56,157 nucleotides of DNA from Terriglobales bacterium (GCA_035487355.1 DATHMF010000003.1:1-56157), one strand, 5' to 3'. Shown: positions 42,611-51,939, counted from the first letter of the stretch. The notes: generated by a model not told the origin, from the sequence alone. Numbers and translations: made by a program.

Positions 42611-43851
42611 CTTACATGTTAGCCGGGCGGTATCGTAGCAGTTACTCCGTATTTCTACTGTTTTTTCTGATTTTGGCTTCTATTACTCCTGCGGAAGGCC
42701 AAAAAGATGAGGAAAAACCAGCAACCACGCACGTCACCGAGCAGAATGACGCGCTTACACGAAGCGGCTTCGATCATCGCTACCAGCTCGATTACGACAC
42801 CGCTATCCATGACTTTGAATTGGCCGAGCAGGCGCACCCGGATGATCCTTTTGCAGTGAACCATCTGTTGGCCGCAATTTTTTTCCGCGAACTTTACCGC
42901 GGTGGAGCGCTGGATACCGGTCTTTATTCCAATAACAGCTTCCTGAACAAAAAGCGGATTCATCCTGATCCCCAGAATACCGCCCGGATCCAGGAGCTTA
43001 CGCAAAAAGCGCTGAAGCTGGCCGATGCAAGCATCAAAGCGAATCCTAACGATGCCGATGCTTACTACGCCCGGGGAGTGACGCATGGCTTGCAATCCAC
43101 GTACATCGCGCTGGTGGATAAATCCTGGTTCGCGGCGCTGGGCAGCGCCAAAGATGCGCGCCACGATCACGAAAAAGTCCTGGAGCTGAACCCGAACTAC
43201 AATGACGCCAAGCTTATTGTCGGCATGCATTCTTATATCGTAGGCAGCTTGCCCTGGGCGGCGCGTATTCTGGCCCACATGGTGGGGGAAAGCGGAAACA
43301 AAATCACGGGCATCAAGCAACTTTATGCCGCCGCCGATGGAGGCGGAGAGGCGACGATAGACGCCAAGACCATACTCTCGTTGTTTTTGCGCCGCGAGCA
43401 GCGCTTTGATGAGGCACTCAAGGTACAGCGCTCGCTGGCGAAGGCGTATCCGGGGAATTTTTTGTTTGCGCTGGAGGAAGCCAATATCCTCAAAGATGCC
43501 GGCCGTGGCGCCGAGTCAATTGCTACCTACCAGCGCGTTTTGGAAAATGCGAAGAAGAATCAATACCACGAACCCCACCTGGAGTTTTTGTATTACGGCT
43601 TGGGGGAGGCCTTGCGCGGCCAGCATCAGGTTGATGCTGCGGCTGAGGCGTATGAAGGCGTTTTAAGCCTGCCGCATCCTGATCCCGATTTGCGCGCGCG
43701 CGCGGCACTGAGTGCGGGAGAAATGTACGACCTGCTGCAAAAGCGCGATCTGGCGCTGCAGAAATATCAAGACGTCATCGCTCAAAATGGGGATTCGGAG
43801 ATGGCCAACACAGCCCGCAAGTATCTGAAAAACCCCTATCGCGTCGAATAA
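42604..43851 (+). CDS. Secreted TPR-repeat protein
   Basis: A 415-residue exported protein: a signal peptide with core SVFLLFFLILASITPAEG, then tetratricopeptide-type repeats. Clear units are at about 55-90 (HRYQLDYDTAIHDFELAEQAHPDD), 140-165 (ADAYYARGVTH), 270-305 (RREQRFDEALKVQRSLAKAYPGN) and 325-405. These form an alpha-solenoid for protein contacts in the periplasm. An ATG four codons downstream (42616) is also possible. Starts overlapping the divergent helix-turn-helix gene. Confidence 0.8.
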   Translation: MTPYMLAGRYRSSYSVFLLFFLILASITPAEGQKDEEKPATTHVTEQNDALTRSGFDHRYQLDYDTAIHDFELAEQAHPDDPFAVNHLLAAIFFRELYRGGALDTGLYSNNSFLNKKRIHPDPQNTARIQELTQKALKLADASIKANPNDADAYYARGVTHGLQSTYIALVDKSWFAALGSAKDARHDHEKVLELNPNYNDAKLIVGMHSYIVGSLPWAARILAHMVGESGNKITGIKQLYAAADGGGEATIDAKTILSLFLRREQRFDEALKVQRSLAKAYPGNFLFALEEANILKDAGRGAESIATYQRVLENAKKNQYHEPHLEFLYYGLGEALRGQHQVDAAAEAYEGVLSLPHPDPDLRARAALSAGEMYDLLQKRDLALQKYQDVIAQNGDSEMANTARKYLKNPYRVE

Positions 43852-43921
43852 AAAAAATGCCAAGTGTGAAACCTTTTCCAGGGTGAAAACGTATTACTCA
43901 TGAAAGGGGGCAAACAAAGAC

Positions 43922-44266
43922 ATGTACTGTAACTATTGCGGTAAGGTGATACCGGAAGATGCAACTATCTGCGTGCATTGCAACAAAAGTGTGGGCACAG
44001 CTCCGGCGCGTAAACACTTGATCCGCCCGCGCACAGGACGCAAAATTGCCGGGGTTGCGCTGGCGTTTGCCGAATACTTCGACCTGGATGTCTCGCTTAT
44101 ACGGGTGATTTGGCTGTTGGTGGCGATCTTCGGAGGAACCGGGATCGTGGCATATCTGGTGTGTTGGATCGTGATTCCATCCGAACCCGAAATACAAACT
44201 TCTGAGGCACAGGCTGCTGCTACAACCAGTTCTCCGGTGGGCAGTTCTTCTATCACAGCGACGTAA
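43922..44266 (+). CDS. PspC-domain protein with N-terminal zinc ribbon
   Basis: A 114-residue protein. The zinc ribbon is Cys3, Cys6, Cys17, Cys20. A PspC domain follows (about 36-92) with the family's GRKIAGVALAFAEYFDLDVSLIRVIWLL and a membrane helix LVAIFGGTGIVAYLVCWIVIP. PspC proteins help sense envelope stress. The tail is Ser/Ala/Thr-rich. GAAAGGGGG before the ATG gives a strong ribosome site. It is 70 bp after the TPR gene and may share its transcript. Confidence 0.85.
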   Translation: MYCNYCGKVIPEDATICVHCNKSVGTAPARKHLIRPRTGRKIAGVALAFAEYFDLDVSLIRVIWLLVAIFGGTGIVAYLVCWIVIPSEPEIQTSEAQAAATTSSPVGSSSITAT

Positions 44267-44305
44267 GTTCGAGCATGGCATAGAATATCTGCTTCGGAAA
44301 CGACT

Positions 44306-45112
44306 ATGCCCGAGCAGATTCATTCTGAAGACGCCAAGATTTTCTATGACACGCTGGGAGAAGGGCCGCCGCTGGTTTTGCTGCATCCTTTTCCTACAAA
44401 CCATGATTTCTGGAGTCCGGTAGCGCCACAGCTTGCTGCGCGCTACCGGTTAATTCTGCCTGATCTGCGCTGCCATGGCGACTCCGAGCCTGGCACAGGT
44501 CCGGCGACGATGGAAAAACACGTAGCCGACCTGCAACGCATTCTGGATGCTGAACATATTCAGCGCGCCTACTTTGCCGGTGTTTCTATCGGGGGATACA
44601 TCACTTTTGAATTTTGGCGGCGGCATCGGGAACGGATGCAGGCGTTGATTTTATGCGACACCCGCGCCCAGGCGGATACCGATGAAGGCCGTCAGACCAG
44701 GCTAAAAGCGGCTGAAGAAGTTGAGCACTCGGGGCCGGATGGCTACATTGAAGGCATGGTTCCAAAACTATTGGGAGAGACCACGCGCCGCAACCGGCTG
44801 GACCGGGTGAGTGAAGCTCGACGAATGATGGGGCGTATGACCGGGGCCGGTATCACTGCTGCCTTGCGGGGCATGGCCGCGAGGCCGGATTCGATTCCTA
44901 CGCTGAAGACCATTAACGTTCCAACTTTGGTCATGGTGGGTAATGAAGATACGCTCACGCCCCCGGCTGATGCGGAATTAATGCATCGCGAAATTCGCGG
45001 CAGCGAGCTTGCCACGGTTCCTGCTGCTGGTCACTACGCTCCTTTTGAGCAGCCTGAGGCCGCGGTCCAGATCATGCGTGGATTTCTAGATAAGTTTTTT
45101 CGCCGCGGATAA
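44306..45112 (+). CDS. Alpha/beta hydrolase (3-oxoadipate enol-lactonase-like)
   Basis: A 268-residue cytosolic hydrolase. It has HPFPTNHDFW (oxyanion), LPDLRCHGDSE, the nucleophile elbow GVSIGG with the catalytic serine, VMVGNEDTLTPP with the acidic residue, and AAGHYAPFEQPE with the histidine. The closest shapes are PcaD/epoxide-hydrolase-type enzymes. No aromatic degradation genes are beside it, so the substrate is unknown. Confidence 0.85.
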   Translation: MPEQIHSEDAKIFYDTLGEGPPLVLLHPFPTNHDFWSPVAPQLAARYRLILPDLRCHGDSEPGTGPATMEKHVADLQRILDAEHIQRAYFAGVSIGGYITFEFWRRHRERMQALILCDTRAQADTDEGRQTRLKAAEEVEHSGPDGYIEGMVPKLLGETTRRNRLDRVSEARRMMGRMTGAGITAALRGMAARPDSIPTLKTINVPTLVMVGNEDTLTPPADAELMHREIRGSELATVPAAGHYAPFEQPEAAVQIMRGFLDKFFRRG

Positions 45113-45131
45113 ACGCGGATTAACGAGGATC
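45103..45131. repeat. CGCGGAT/CGCGGATTAACGAGGAT repeat words
   Basis: The end of the hydrolase gene and following gap carry GCCGCGGATAAACGCGGATT and ACGAGGATC, the same reiterated CGCGGATN words as at about 12395-12421 and 37699-37728. The unit starts inside the last codons of the hydrolase gene. Confidence 0.55.
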
Positions 45132-45260
45132 AGGAGATTGGCGGCAATGGTGCGTATTTTGCTTAGTACACCTGCAGAACACCACAAAGATCAAAAAGAA
45201 AAGTATGATAGATAGAGAAGCATAAAAGCCAAAGGCAATACTTTATCCGTATCTCTCGAC

Positions 45261-46577
45261 ATGACAAAAAACATAACCATGATTGACCAAAATAACGTGG
45301 TGGTCCGGCCAGCCAGAAATGTTCAAGGCATGGTGCGGCTGCCCGGTGACAAATCTATTTCGCACCGCTATGCCATGCTTGCAGGGCTGGCCAAGGGAAA
45401 AACCATCCTGGAAAATTTTTCCACCGGCGCGGATTGCGCCAGCACGCTGGGCTGCATGCAGGCGCTGGGATGCAAAGTCGTAAAAACAGGGAACACGGTG
45501 GAGATTGAAGGGCTGGGGGCGGAGTTGCAAGCCCCGCAAGTCCCGCTGGACTGTGGAAACTCAGGCTCTACTATACGCATGCTGTCAGGCATTCTGGCGG
45601 GGCAGAATTTTACCGCGGAGATGCAGGGCGATGAATCGCTCTCGCGGCGACCGATGGCGCGTGTCATCCGCCCGTTGACCATGATGGGGGCGAAATTCTC
45701 TTCTGCGGAAGGTGAGCGCCCGCCGTTGCGTATTATGGGTGCGAACGGCGCTTTGCGCGCGATTGATTACAAGACGCCGGTGGCCAGTGCGCAGGTCAAA
45801 TCGTGCGTCCTGTTTGCCGGTCTTCTCGCCCAGGGCACAACGTCGGTTGAAGAATCAGTGCGCACGCGTGATCATGGCGAGCTGGCGTTGCGGGCTTTTG
45901 GCGCCGAGGTGCAACAAGAAAAGAACCGCAGCAGCATTCGCGGCCGGCAGGAGTTGCATGCCATCAAAGCCAACGTTCCAGGAGATATTTCTTCCGCATC
46001 ATTTTTTATGTGCGCCGCCGCATTGTTTCCAGAGTCGAACCTGGTGCTGGAGAACGTTGGCCTGAATCCGACCCGCTCCTCGTTGCTCGATGTGCTGACC
46101 GCTTTGGGGGCGCGCGTGCGAATGCTCGATTTGAACGAAGCGAACTACGAGGTAACGGGTTCAGTCAAGGTGGAAGCAGGCCTGCTGAAAGGGACAACCG
46201 TCTCCGGCGGGCAATCAGCCGCCCTGATTGACGAGCTGCCTGTGCTGGCGGCCATAGCTCCTTATACGCAAGAGGGGGTTGAGATCCGCGATGCCGGCGA
46301 GTTGCGGGTGAAAGAGTCAGACCGTATTGCCACGGTGGCGCAAGGTCTGCGCGCCATGGGGGCCAAAGTGGAAGAGCTGTCTGATGGTTTGCGTGTGCCC
46401 GGAAAACAAAAACTGCATGGAGCGGAAATTGATTCGCACGGCGACCATCGCATTGCCATGGCTTTTAGCATCGCTGCTCTGCGCGCGGAGGGCGAAACCC
46501 ACATCTTGGGAGCCGACGCGGCGCGCATCTCATTCCCTGAATTTTTCAATATGTTGAGCGCGATTACTGAATCGTAA
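45261..46577 (+). CDS. aroA: 3-phosphoshikimate 1-carboxyvinyltransferase (EPSP synthase)
   Basis: Sixth step of the shikimate pathway: joins phosphoenolpyruvate to shikimate-3-phosphate. It is 438 residues. The substrate loop LPGDKSISHR (27-36, with Lys31) is present. NSGSTIRMLSGIL, MQGDESLSRRP and LRVKESDRIATVAQGLRAMG are the second, third and catalytic segments, and DSHGDHRIAMAFSIAAL ends the fold. DELPVLAAIA holds the catalytic acid. The NSGSTIR and QGDESLSRRPM forms suggest the glyphosate-less-sensitive class II branch, but class assignment needs alignment. An internal ATG at 45279 is a possible start. Confidence 0.96.
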   Translation: MTKNITMIDQNNVVVRPARNVQGMVRLPGDKSISHRYAMLAGLAKGKTILENFSTGADCASTLGCMQALGCKVVKTGNTVEIEGLGAELQAPQVPLDCGNSGSTIRMLSGILAGQNFTAEMQGDESLSRRPMARVIRPLTMMGAKFSSAEGERPPLRIMGANGALRAIDYKTPVASAQVKSCVLFAGLLAQGTTSVEESVRTRDHGELALRAFGAEVQQEKNRSSIRGRQELHAIKANVPGDISSASFFMCAAALFPESNLVLENVGLNPTRSSLLDVLTALGARVRMLDLNEANYEVTGSVKVEAGLLKGTTVSGGQSAALIDELPVLAAIAPYTQEGVEIRDAGELRVKESDRIATVAQGLRAMGAKVEELSDGLRVPGKQKLHGAEIDSHGDHRIAMAFSIAALRAEGETHILGADAARISFPEFFNMLSAITES

Positions 46578-46674
46578 TAAGGTTGAGTATTCGCTTCTGA
46601 CAAAGGGAAGCATGAGCCATACAAAAAGGCGGTCTGCCAAGGGCGCCTTTTAGCGCAACATTTTATGCTTTGAG

Positions 46675-47733
46675 TTACTTCAATGAAGCATGGAAAATCG
46701 CTAGATTACTCTTATCTGATCCGATAAATAAAAACTGATTTGGAGTGTGGCAGGCAAGCACAGTGCCTGGTTCGGCTTCAACGCTGTAACGTCCTATCAC
46801 AGCGCCGGTGGAAGCATTCACTGTAACGATCGCCATATTATGGTGCTCCATTCCGCGAAAAATCTCGCGAAACGAGATGGCGAGCCGGTCTTTGGCAAGA
46901 CCCATAGATGAAAAACTCATTCGTGGTTCCGGAGGATTGACCGGGAACGAGCGAACAGTTTGGCCAGAAGGGTCAAGTACATAGATGACAACCGGATTGG
47001 AACGCAAAGCTAGATAGACATAGCCGTTTACGTCGGTTTGGGCATCGCCTTCGAGCACAGGAAGAAAGGGCATCTCTTTTGTCGGGTCATTTTTTGCGGT
47101 GTAGTTCTTCTGTGCCGGCGCCGGGTTCGATGGATCGTCGCTCTGCAAGCTAATGCGACGAACCATGTGACCATGGTCGTCAAACAGAGCCAAGAATAGC
47201 CGGGGTGGCTGGCGCTCCTGACGCTGGCTGGGTGTTTGCGGTTCGGTTCCACTGACGAGAAAAGATTTGTCACTCAGCGCGGTCAGATGGGCGACCCAGA
47301 ATTGCTGGTCCAGCTTCGCTTTCCATCGGATATTGCTGTCCCTGGAGAACGCGACAATGAACACATCCTCTTTTACCTGGACCGGCTGATACAAATTCCC
47401 ATTCGGCAGAAGAGAGAAGTCGTAGGAAGCACCCTGCGACAGAGTTGGGTCGGAGTCGAGGCTGTACTTCAGCGTCCCGCCCTTGCCGTCAACCCGGGTG
47501 ATCGGAACTCTGCGGTCGTCGGATTGATAGCCCCTGAAATAAACATTGCCATCAGCATCGCAGCGCGCAGGTTGATAGATGGGGCGATTGGATTCGGTAG
47601 GGATGACAACTTTTTCTTCAGGATGTAGGACCGTCATGTTATCGGCGTGCATGCCCATGTGATCGGGAGCGTCCTGGGGAAATAAGGGACACGCAAGAAA
47701 GACCAGAGCGAGTGTGATGAAGTTTGTTTTCAT
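46675..47733 (-). CDS. Secreted beta-propeller-like hypothetical protein
   Basis: A 352-residue exported protein. I take ATG at 47733 as the start since it leads directly into the signal peptide (MKTNFITLALVFLACPLFPQ); the upstream GTG at 47748 lies in a hairpin. The mature chain repeats a pattern of Asp/Gly/Asn turns with FSRDSNIRWKA, DDHGHMVRRI, LDPSGQTVRSF and STGAVIGRYSV, as in propeller blades. No catalytic residues visible. It runs in the same direction as the large secreted protein upstream. Confidence 0.65.
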   Translation of the reverse strand: MKTNFITLALVFLACPLFPQDAPDHMGMHADNMTVLHPEEKVVIPTESNRPIYQPARCDADGNVYFRGYQSDDRRVPITRVDGKGGTLKYSLDSDPTLSQGASYDFSLLPNGNLYQPVQVKEDVFIVAFSRDSNIRWKAKLDQQFWVAHLTALSDKSFLVSGTEPQTPSQRQERQPPRLFLALFDDHGHMVRRISLQSDDPSNPAPAQKNYTAKNDPTKEMPFLPVLEGDAQTDVNGYVYLALRSNPVVIYVLDPSGQTVRSFPVNPPEPRMSFSSMGLAKDRLAISFREIFRGMEHHNMAIVTVNASTGAVIGRYSVEAEPGTVLACHTPNQFLFIGSDKSNLAIFHASLK

Positions 47734-47741
47734 TTCTAATT

Positions 47742-47765
47742 GGGGCACAGCCGAGGCCGTGCCCC
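47742..47765. repeat. GGGGCACAGCC/GGCCGTGCCCC hairpin
   Basis: An 11-bp inverted repeat with one mismatch around GA, between the two secreted-protein genes. It may serve as a weak terminator or processing site, and shares its arm with the hairpins at 37959-37980 and 51937-52000. Confidence 0.65.
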
Positions 47766-47796
47766 TTCAAAACACCGCACAGAAATTATCCCGACG

Positions 47797-50697
47797 TTAC
47801 GGTGCCAGCGTAATGGCCAACACAACCACGTTGCGATTGCCGGGCAATGTGATGCTGCTTACAGTCTTGCTGTTGTTGAGACCCAAGGAATAGCCGTACA
47901 GCAGGAAGGTTCGGTTATCTTTTTTACCCTTACTGGTATCGCGATAAGCCATGGTGACTGCCTTCGATTCACCGGGGAAGTTCTGCGGCCTGAACCAATC
48001 ACTCAGACTCTGGCTGATAGTCGAGGTCGTGCCATCGGTATAAGTAACGACAAAGACCTGTGACGCCTGATTTCCGTTGACGCCCGCCGCCAGCATCTTC
48101 AGGGTAGAGAATTGGCCAGCCGGCAAAGCAATAGTCTTGCTATTTACAACGTCGAGTGCACTAGCAGGTCCAAGGTTGAATTTGGTGCCATTAATGGTCT
48201 GGGTAGCACCAAGCAACTTGCCTGAGTAGGCGAAGCCGCTTCCATCCAGACCACCGGTGGAGAAAGATTTGCCGTCGGTAGCGATGCCGGTGGATATGTT
48301 GAACACAGGAGAAAGGTTAACCTGCACCGGTACTGCATTCGGCGACTTTACCGTGAGTGCAATCGTGGTCGTATGCGTCAAGCTGCCGGATACGCCGGTG
48401 ATGGTTATTGTGGAAGTTCCGGTGGCGGTGGTGCTGGTGGTTGAAAGGGTCAGCGTGCTGGCTCCGCTTGTGCTGGCAGGATTGAACGACGCCGTAACAC
48501 CATTGGGCACGCCCGATGCAGACAAGCTGACACTCCCGCTGAAACCGTTCAGCGGATTGACGGTAATCGTGCTGCTGCCACTTGCGCCCTGGGTAACGCT
48601 CAGGCTGTTGGGCGAAGCTGAAAGCAAGTAGTCTGGCGCAGAAGAAGCGCCGGCAGGGCCGAAGACTTGAAACTCGTAGATGCGCGATGCCGTGTCGCTG
48701 GTCCGGGTGGGTGTAGTGATGTTCAAACGAACAAAGCGGGCAGCAGTCGGCGTGATGCTGTGGGTGGAGATGCTCTGAATGTTGCCGGTCACATCCGCGG
48801 CTGTAGTAAAGTTCGTGCCGTCAGTGCTGACCTGGATATTGTAGGCTTGCGAGTTCAGATCGAATGTCGGTTCGCTGTTCGAATTCAGCGATCCACCTTC
48901 GCCTCCAGCACCGGCATGCAGCACGACGAACTGATTGACGACGAAGTTGGCCCCCAGATCAACCTGCAGGAAACTGGGCGTAACCAGCGAACACCATTTG
49001 TCGCTGTTGCCTCCGGAGTAGCTGCCGTTGAAGGCCTTGTCAGGCGTTTCACTCGAGCTGCACGAAGCGCTGCCGGTTGCCGCCTTGTTCAGCGCAAGAT
49101 TCTGCGAAGCCGGAGGAGGCGTGGTAAGACCGTAGACCGAGACAACGTCTGAGAACGACGCGAGATACAGCTTTCCATTGGCAACGATGGGAGGAGAGCC
49201 CTTGGAGAAGTTAAAGGTATCGTCGCCGGGTGTTGTTCCTGAGGTCCAGAGAGTGGCCAGCGTTTCCGCGTTGTAAGCTGTGAGCACTCCAGGCACAACC
49301 TTCTGATTAGCATTGCCCAGACGCGGCGTGGCAGACCAGAGAACGCCGGTTCCGGATTGCACACCATTCGCAGAAAGACTCATCACGCTACCCGGCATGC
49401 CCCGCGGGAGCAGGAAGCTGCCCGCCGCGAAGGCCGGCGTAGCAAATGTTTGCGTAGAAGTGTTGAAGCGGTAGGCGCGAACATCGTCATTCTCACCAGA
49501 AATATACAAGTTAATTCCTTGTGGTCCGCCCCAGGCGACAGCGCCGTTGTGAATGTGATGGCTTTGACCGGAAACAATTGTGGGATCAACAGCCTGAAAG
49601 CTTTGGAGAATCTGCGTATCGCCCATGACCACGCCTCCCAGATTGCTGCTGTTGAGCACGAAGATCTTGCCTTCTTTACCGCCGGCAACGACCACGTTGG
49701 TGCCGGGTAAAAAGAGTGCGCCTCCCGATCCGAAATCGGTATCGCCAATATTCAACGTATTCCAGTTGCTGGGGGTGAAGAAGTCGAGGCGGTTCAAGGT
49801 TTGCGGAGCGAGCTTCAGCAGACTTTCACCGAAATTGCTGCTTCCGTCGAAGGAGCCGTTGCCGGTAGAGAAGTACAAGTTGCCGGTTGCATCAAAAGCC
49901 GGCGCGGAGCCGCTCATCCAGATGCCGCCTTCGGTCCCGTTTGGAGTTGTATTAAAAGTCCCAAGTTGGGAAAGGGACGCTGGGTCATAGGTCATCAACC
50001 AACCATGATAAGAGCCGGTATCGCAAAACGACGCCCATCCGATATAAATCACGCCTTGGGAAAGAGCCAGAGACATGCGCTGGTTCTGAATAACGGGATC
50101 GAATCCGTTGGCCTGGATGACCTGTTGAGGATTCAGGGCCCGATCATTACCCGTGGTGACGTCAATTGCGCGCAAAGTCTGCACGGTCGAGCCGTTCTGG
50201 ACGGTGCGGGTGACGAGATACATGGTATTGGTAGCGGGATCAATCACCGGTGTGCCGATGATGCCGATGTTTCCGCTGAAATCCAAATAGGGGTTACAGT
50301 TCGACCCCACCTCTGAATTTGTGGTCGGGCGGCCGCCGTTATTAAAATTCCGCTGCCAGAGCGGAGCGCCGGCGCTGTCGGCGTCGAAGGCATAAACGGT
50401 ATTGTTGACCGTAGCCGCATAAATTACGTTATGCGTGGCCCCATTGACGGTGAGTGCCGGCACGTAGAGCATGCCGGCATAGACCTGATCATCCACCTGG
50501 AGCTGAAAAAGTTTTCCGAACTGAGTCGAGTTGACATTCGAGGCGTTGAGCGTCGTTTCAGAAAGATTGGCGCCGGTGCGCTGGTTGTCATAGCTCCTGG
50601 TCAAGATGCTAACTTGAGAAAAGGCGGGCAGAGCGGCGAGCGACAACAGAAGGACAGCTACGGCAAAGCAGCGAGAGAGATATATAGTGCGGTTCAT
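47797..50697 (-). CDS. Large secreted PQQ-propeller / F5-8C discoidin / Ig-like protein
   Basis: A 966-residue exported protein with a signal peptide (MNRTIYLSRCFAVAVLLLSLAALPAFS). Blocks in order: a PQQ-like beta-propeller (about 30-525, blade words such as NVIYAATVNNTVYAFDADSAGAPLW and GKIFVLNSSNLGG), an F5/8-type C (discoidin) domain (about 540-685, ALNKAATGSASCSSSETPDKAFNG and the end SRIYEFQVFG), a Ser/Thr-rich Ig-like domain (about 690-790), and a C-terminal beta domain (about 790-966). The propeller lacks obvious PQQ-dehydrogenase residues, so a binding or adhesion role in carbohydrate surfaces is likelier than a redox one. Function unknown. Confidence 0.82.
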   Translation of the reverse strand: MNRTIYLSRCFAVAVLLLSLAALPAFSQVSILTRSYDNQRTGANLSETTLNASNVNSTQFGKLFQLQVDDQVYAGMLYVPALTVNGATHNVIYAATVNNTVYAFDADSAGAPLWQRNFNNGGRPTTNSEVGSNCNPYLDFSGNIGIIGTPVIDPATNTMYLVTRTVQNGSTVQTLRAIDVTTGNDRALNPQQVIQANGFDPVIQNQRMSLALSQGVIYIGWASFCDTGSYHGWLMTYDPASLSQLGTFNTTPNGTEGGIWMSGSAPAFDATGNLYFSTGNGSFDGSSNFGESLLKLAPQTLNRLDFFTPSNWNTLNIGDTDFGSGGALFLPGTNVVVAGGKEGKIFVLNSSNLGGVVMGDTQILQSFQAVDPTIVSGQSHHIHNGAVAWGGPQGINLYISGENDDVRAYRFNTSTQTFATPAFAAGSFLLPRGMPGSVMSLSANGVQSGTGVLWSATPRLGNANQKVVPGVLTAYNAETLATLWTSGTTPGDDTFNFSKGSPPIVANGKLYLASFSDVVSVYGLTTPPPASQNLALNKAATGSASCSSSETPDKAFNGSYSGGNSDKWCSLVTPSFLQVDLGANFVVNQFVVLHAGAGGEGGSLNSNSEPTFDLNSQAYNIQVSTDGTNFTTAADVTGNIQSISTHSITPTAARFVRLNITTPTRTSDTASRIYEFQVFGPAGASSAPDYLLSASPNSLSVTQGASGSSTITVNPLNGFSGSVSLSASGVPNGVTASFNPASTSGASTLTLSTTSTTATGTSTITITGVSGSLTHTTTIALTVKSPNAVPVQVNLSPVFNISTGIATDGKSFSTGGLDGSGFAYSGKLLGATQTINGTKFNLGPASALDVVNSKTIALPAGQFSTLKMLAAGVNGNQASQVFVVTYTDGTTSTISQSLSDWFRPQNFPGESKAVTMAYRDTSKGKKDNRTFLLYGYSLGLNNSKTVSSITLPGNRNVVVLAITLAP

Positions 50698-51109
50698 TTT
50701 CTGATTCCACCTTTTTCTTTGGCGTTCCGGGCGTGCAGGGTTTGTGAAAAGGAAAGAGCCGATCTACCAGAGAACTTTGGGGGGATATTCTTCTTATCTT
50801 TGAGACAGATAATTATCTGGAGTTATAGGACCGGTGTCAATCACCGCCAGCAACAAAATTTCAAAGAGCTAGAGGCACAAGTCCCGCATTCTGGAATGCT
50901 GTTTCTTCTTTTTTCCAAGGGCTCCGCGGTAAACCGCTCCGCCCTCGCGCTACGCTGGCGCGATCCGGCACTCGCTTCATGTTTTACCCGGCGCTCGCAT
51001 CTGGGGTTTACCCGATCCTCGAACTCCAGGCGTACTTCAAGCGAAATGACAGGCGACAAGCACTCGAAGACCGAAGGTTAATACCACGTTGATACTTCAC
51101 ACTTTTAGC
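50698..51109. other. Gap upstream of the large secreted-protein gene
   Basis: No gene. It should hold the secreted gene's promoter near 50720-50830; TATCTTTGAGACAGATAATTATCTG there includes AGATAA/TTATCT symmetry. From about 50925 there are CTCCGCGGTAAACCGCTCCGCC and CTACGCTGGCGCGATCC, reiterated-word sequences typical of this genome. Nothing else is recognised. Confidence 0.5.
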
Positions 51110-51373
51110 TCACCCGGTTTCTTGAAGGTTTCCTACGACTCTTTCATTGGGTTCAGGCTGTTGCTGTTGTGAGATTTGAGATGAGGCCGAAGATGGCTGG
51201 CTTCGTGGGAGTTGAGCAGGGAAACGTTCCCCCTCTGGCAGGTTTTCCGGCTCAAATAGGACCATGAAGAGCCGGTAGGCGGTAATGGGGATCACGGAGG
51301 AGACGCAACCTATGACTCCGATGACGAACAGCACTTCCAGCAAGCGAATGAGGAATGTGATGAGTGTGTTCAC
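51110..51373 (-). CDS. Small membrane protein
   Basis: An 87-residue protein: one hydrophobic helix (about 8-38) followed by a Pro/Gln/Ser-rich tail. Its ATG overlaps the stop of the upstream gene by 4 bases (ATGA), suggesting translational coupling. No domain recognised. Confidence 0.6.
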   Translation of the reverse strand: MNTLITFLIRLLEVLFVIGVIGCVSSVIPITAYRLFMVLFEPENLPEGERFPAQLPRSQPSSASSQISQQQQPEPNERVVGNLQETG

Positions 51374-51939
51374 GAGTTAGAAATTGCATATTCTTCCGGC
51401 TGTAAAGTTTCGAGAGTGCCCTCAGCCAACCAGAAGTGAAAGCCGCATAGTTTTGCGCGCATTGCCAGAGAAAGAACTCTCAGGTTCGGCTCTTCGCGGG
51501 TCACCTCGCCGGTAATGATCAGCTCGGCTGCTTCTGCTGTTGACTGGCGATAGACGCGAAATACGGCGCTCTCAACACCGGGCAGCAGGTAGAACAGCAA
51601 CTGGCGTACTGCCATGGCATCTTCCAGAGCCTGCAGCGATGCGTTGTGTTCACCCACAGCGCGAGGCAGGTCGGCATCCCATGGATCTGGAGGGCGCGCC
51701 ACCCACTCGCACTCGGCGACAACACCTTTTAATTCGAGCCGCAACAGACAGAGAGGCGCGCGAGACAGTGCACCGAAGCGCAATTGAGTTCGCAGCCTGC
51801 GAACAAAGTCACCGACTTTGCACAATTGCGTTACCACCTCGCTCACTTCTCCTTTATTGAGACGTGTGGGCAGGATGCCCCACGGCTCGCCGGGGCAGGC
51901 CCCACACGATAGCCGGGCGAGACGCCGGCGCTGCTGCAC
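51370..51939 (-). CDS. Hypothetical protein, start uncertain
   Basis: Up to 189 residues. The N-terminal 30 residues run into the repeat-like DNA at 51860-52000, and look unlike a protein. A GTG at about 51837, preceded by AAAGGAG, is a better start and gives about 155 residues. The chain is mixed alpha/beta with no recognised domain (LLRLELKGVVAECEWVARP and ALEDAMAVRQLLFYLLPGVESAVFRVYR in separate parts). Coupled to the small membrane gene by an ATGA overlap. Confidence 0.55.
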   Translation of the reverse strand: MQQRRRLARLSCGACPGEPWGILPTRLNKGEVSEVVTQLCKVGDFVRRLRTQLRFGALSRAPLCLLRLELKGVVAECEWVARPPDPWDADLPRAVGEHNASLQALEDAMAVRQLLFYLLPGVESAVFRVYRQSTAEAAELIITGEVTREEPNLRVLSLAMRAKLCGFHFWLAEGTLETLQPEEYAISNS

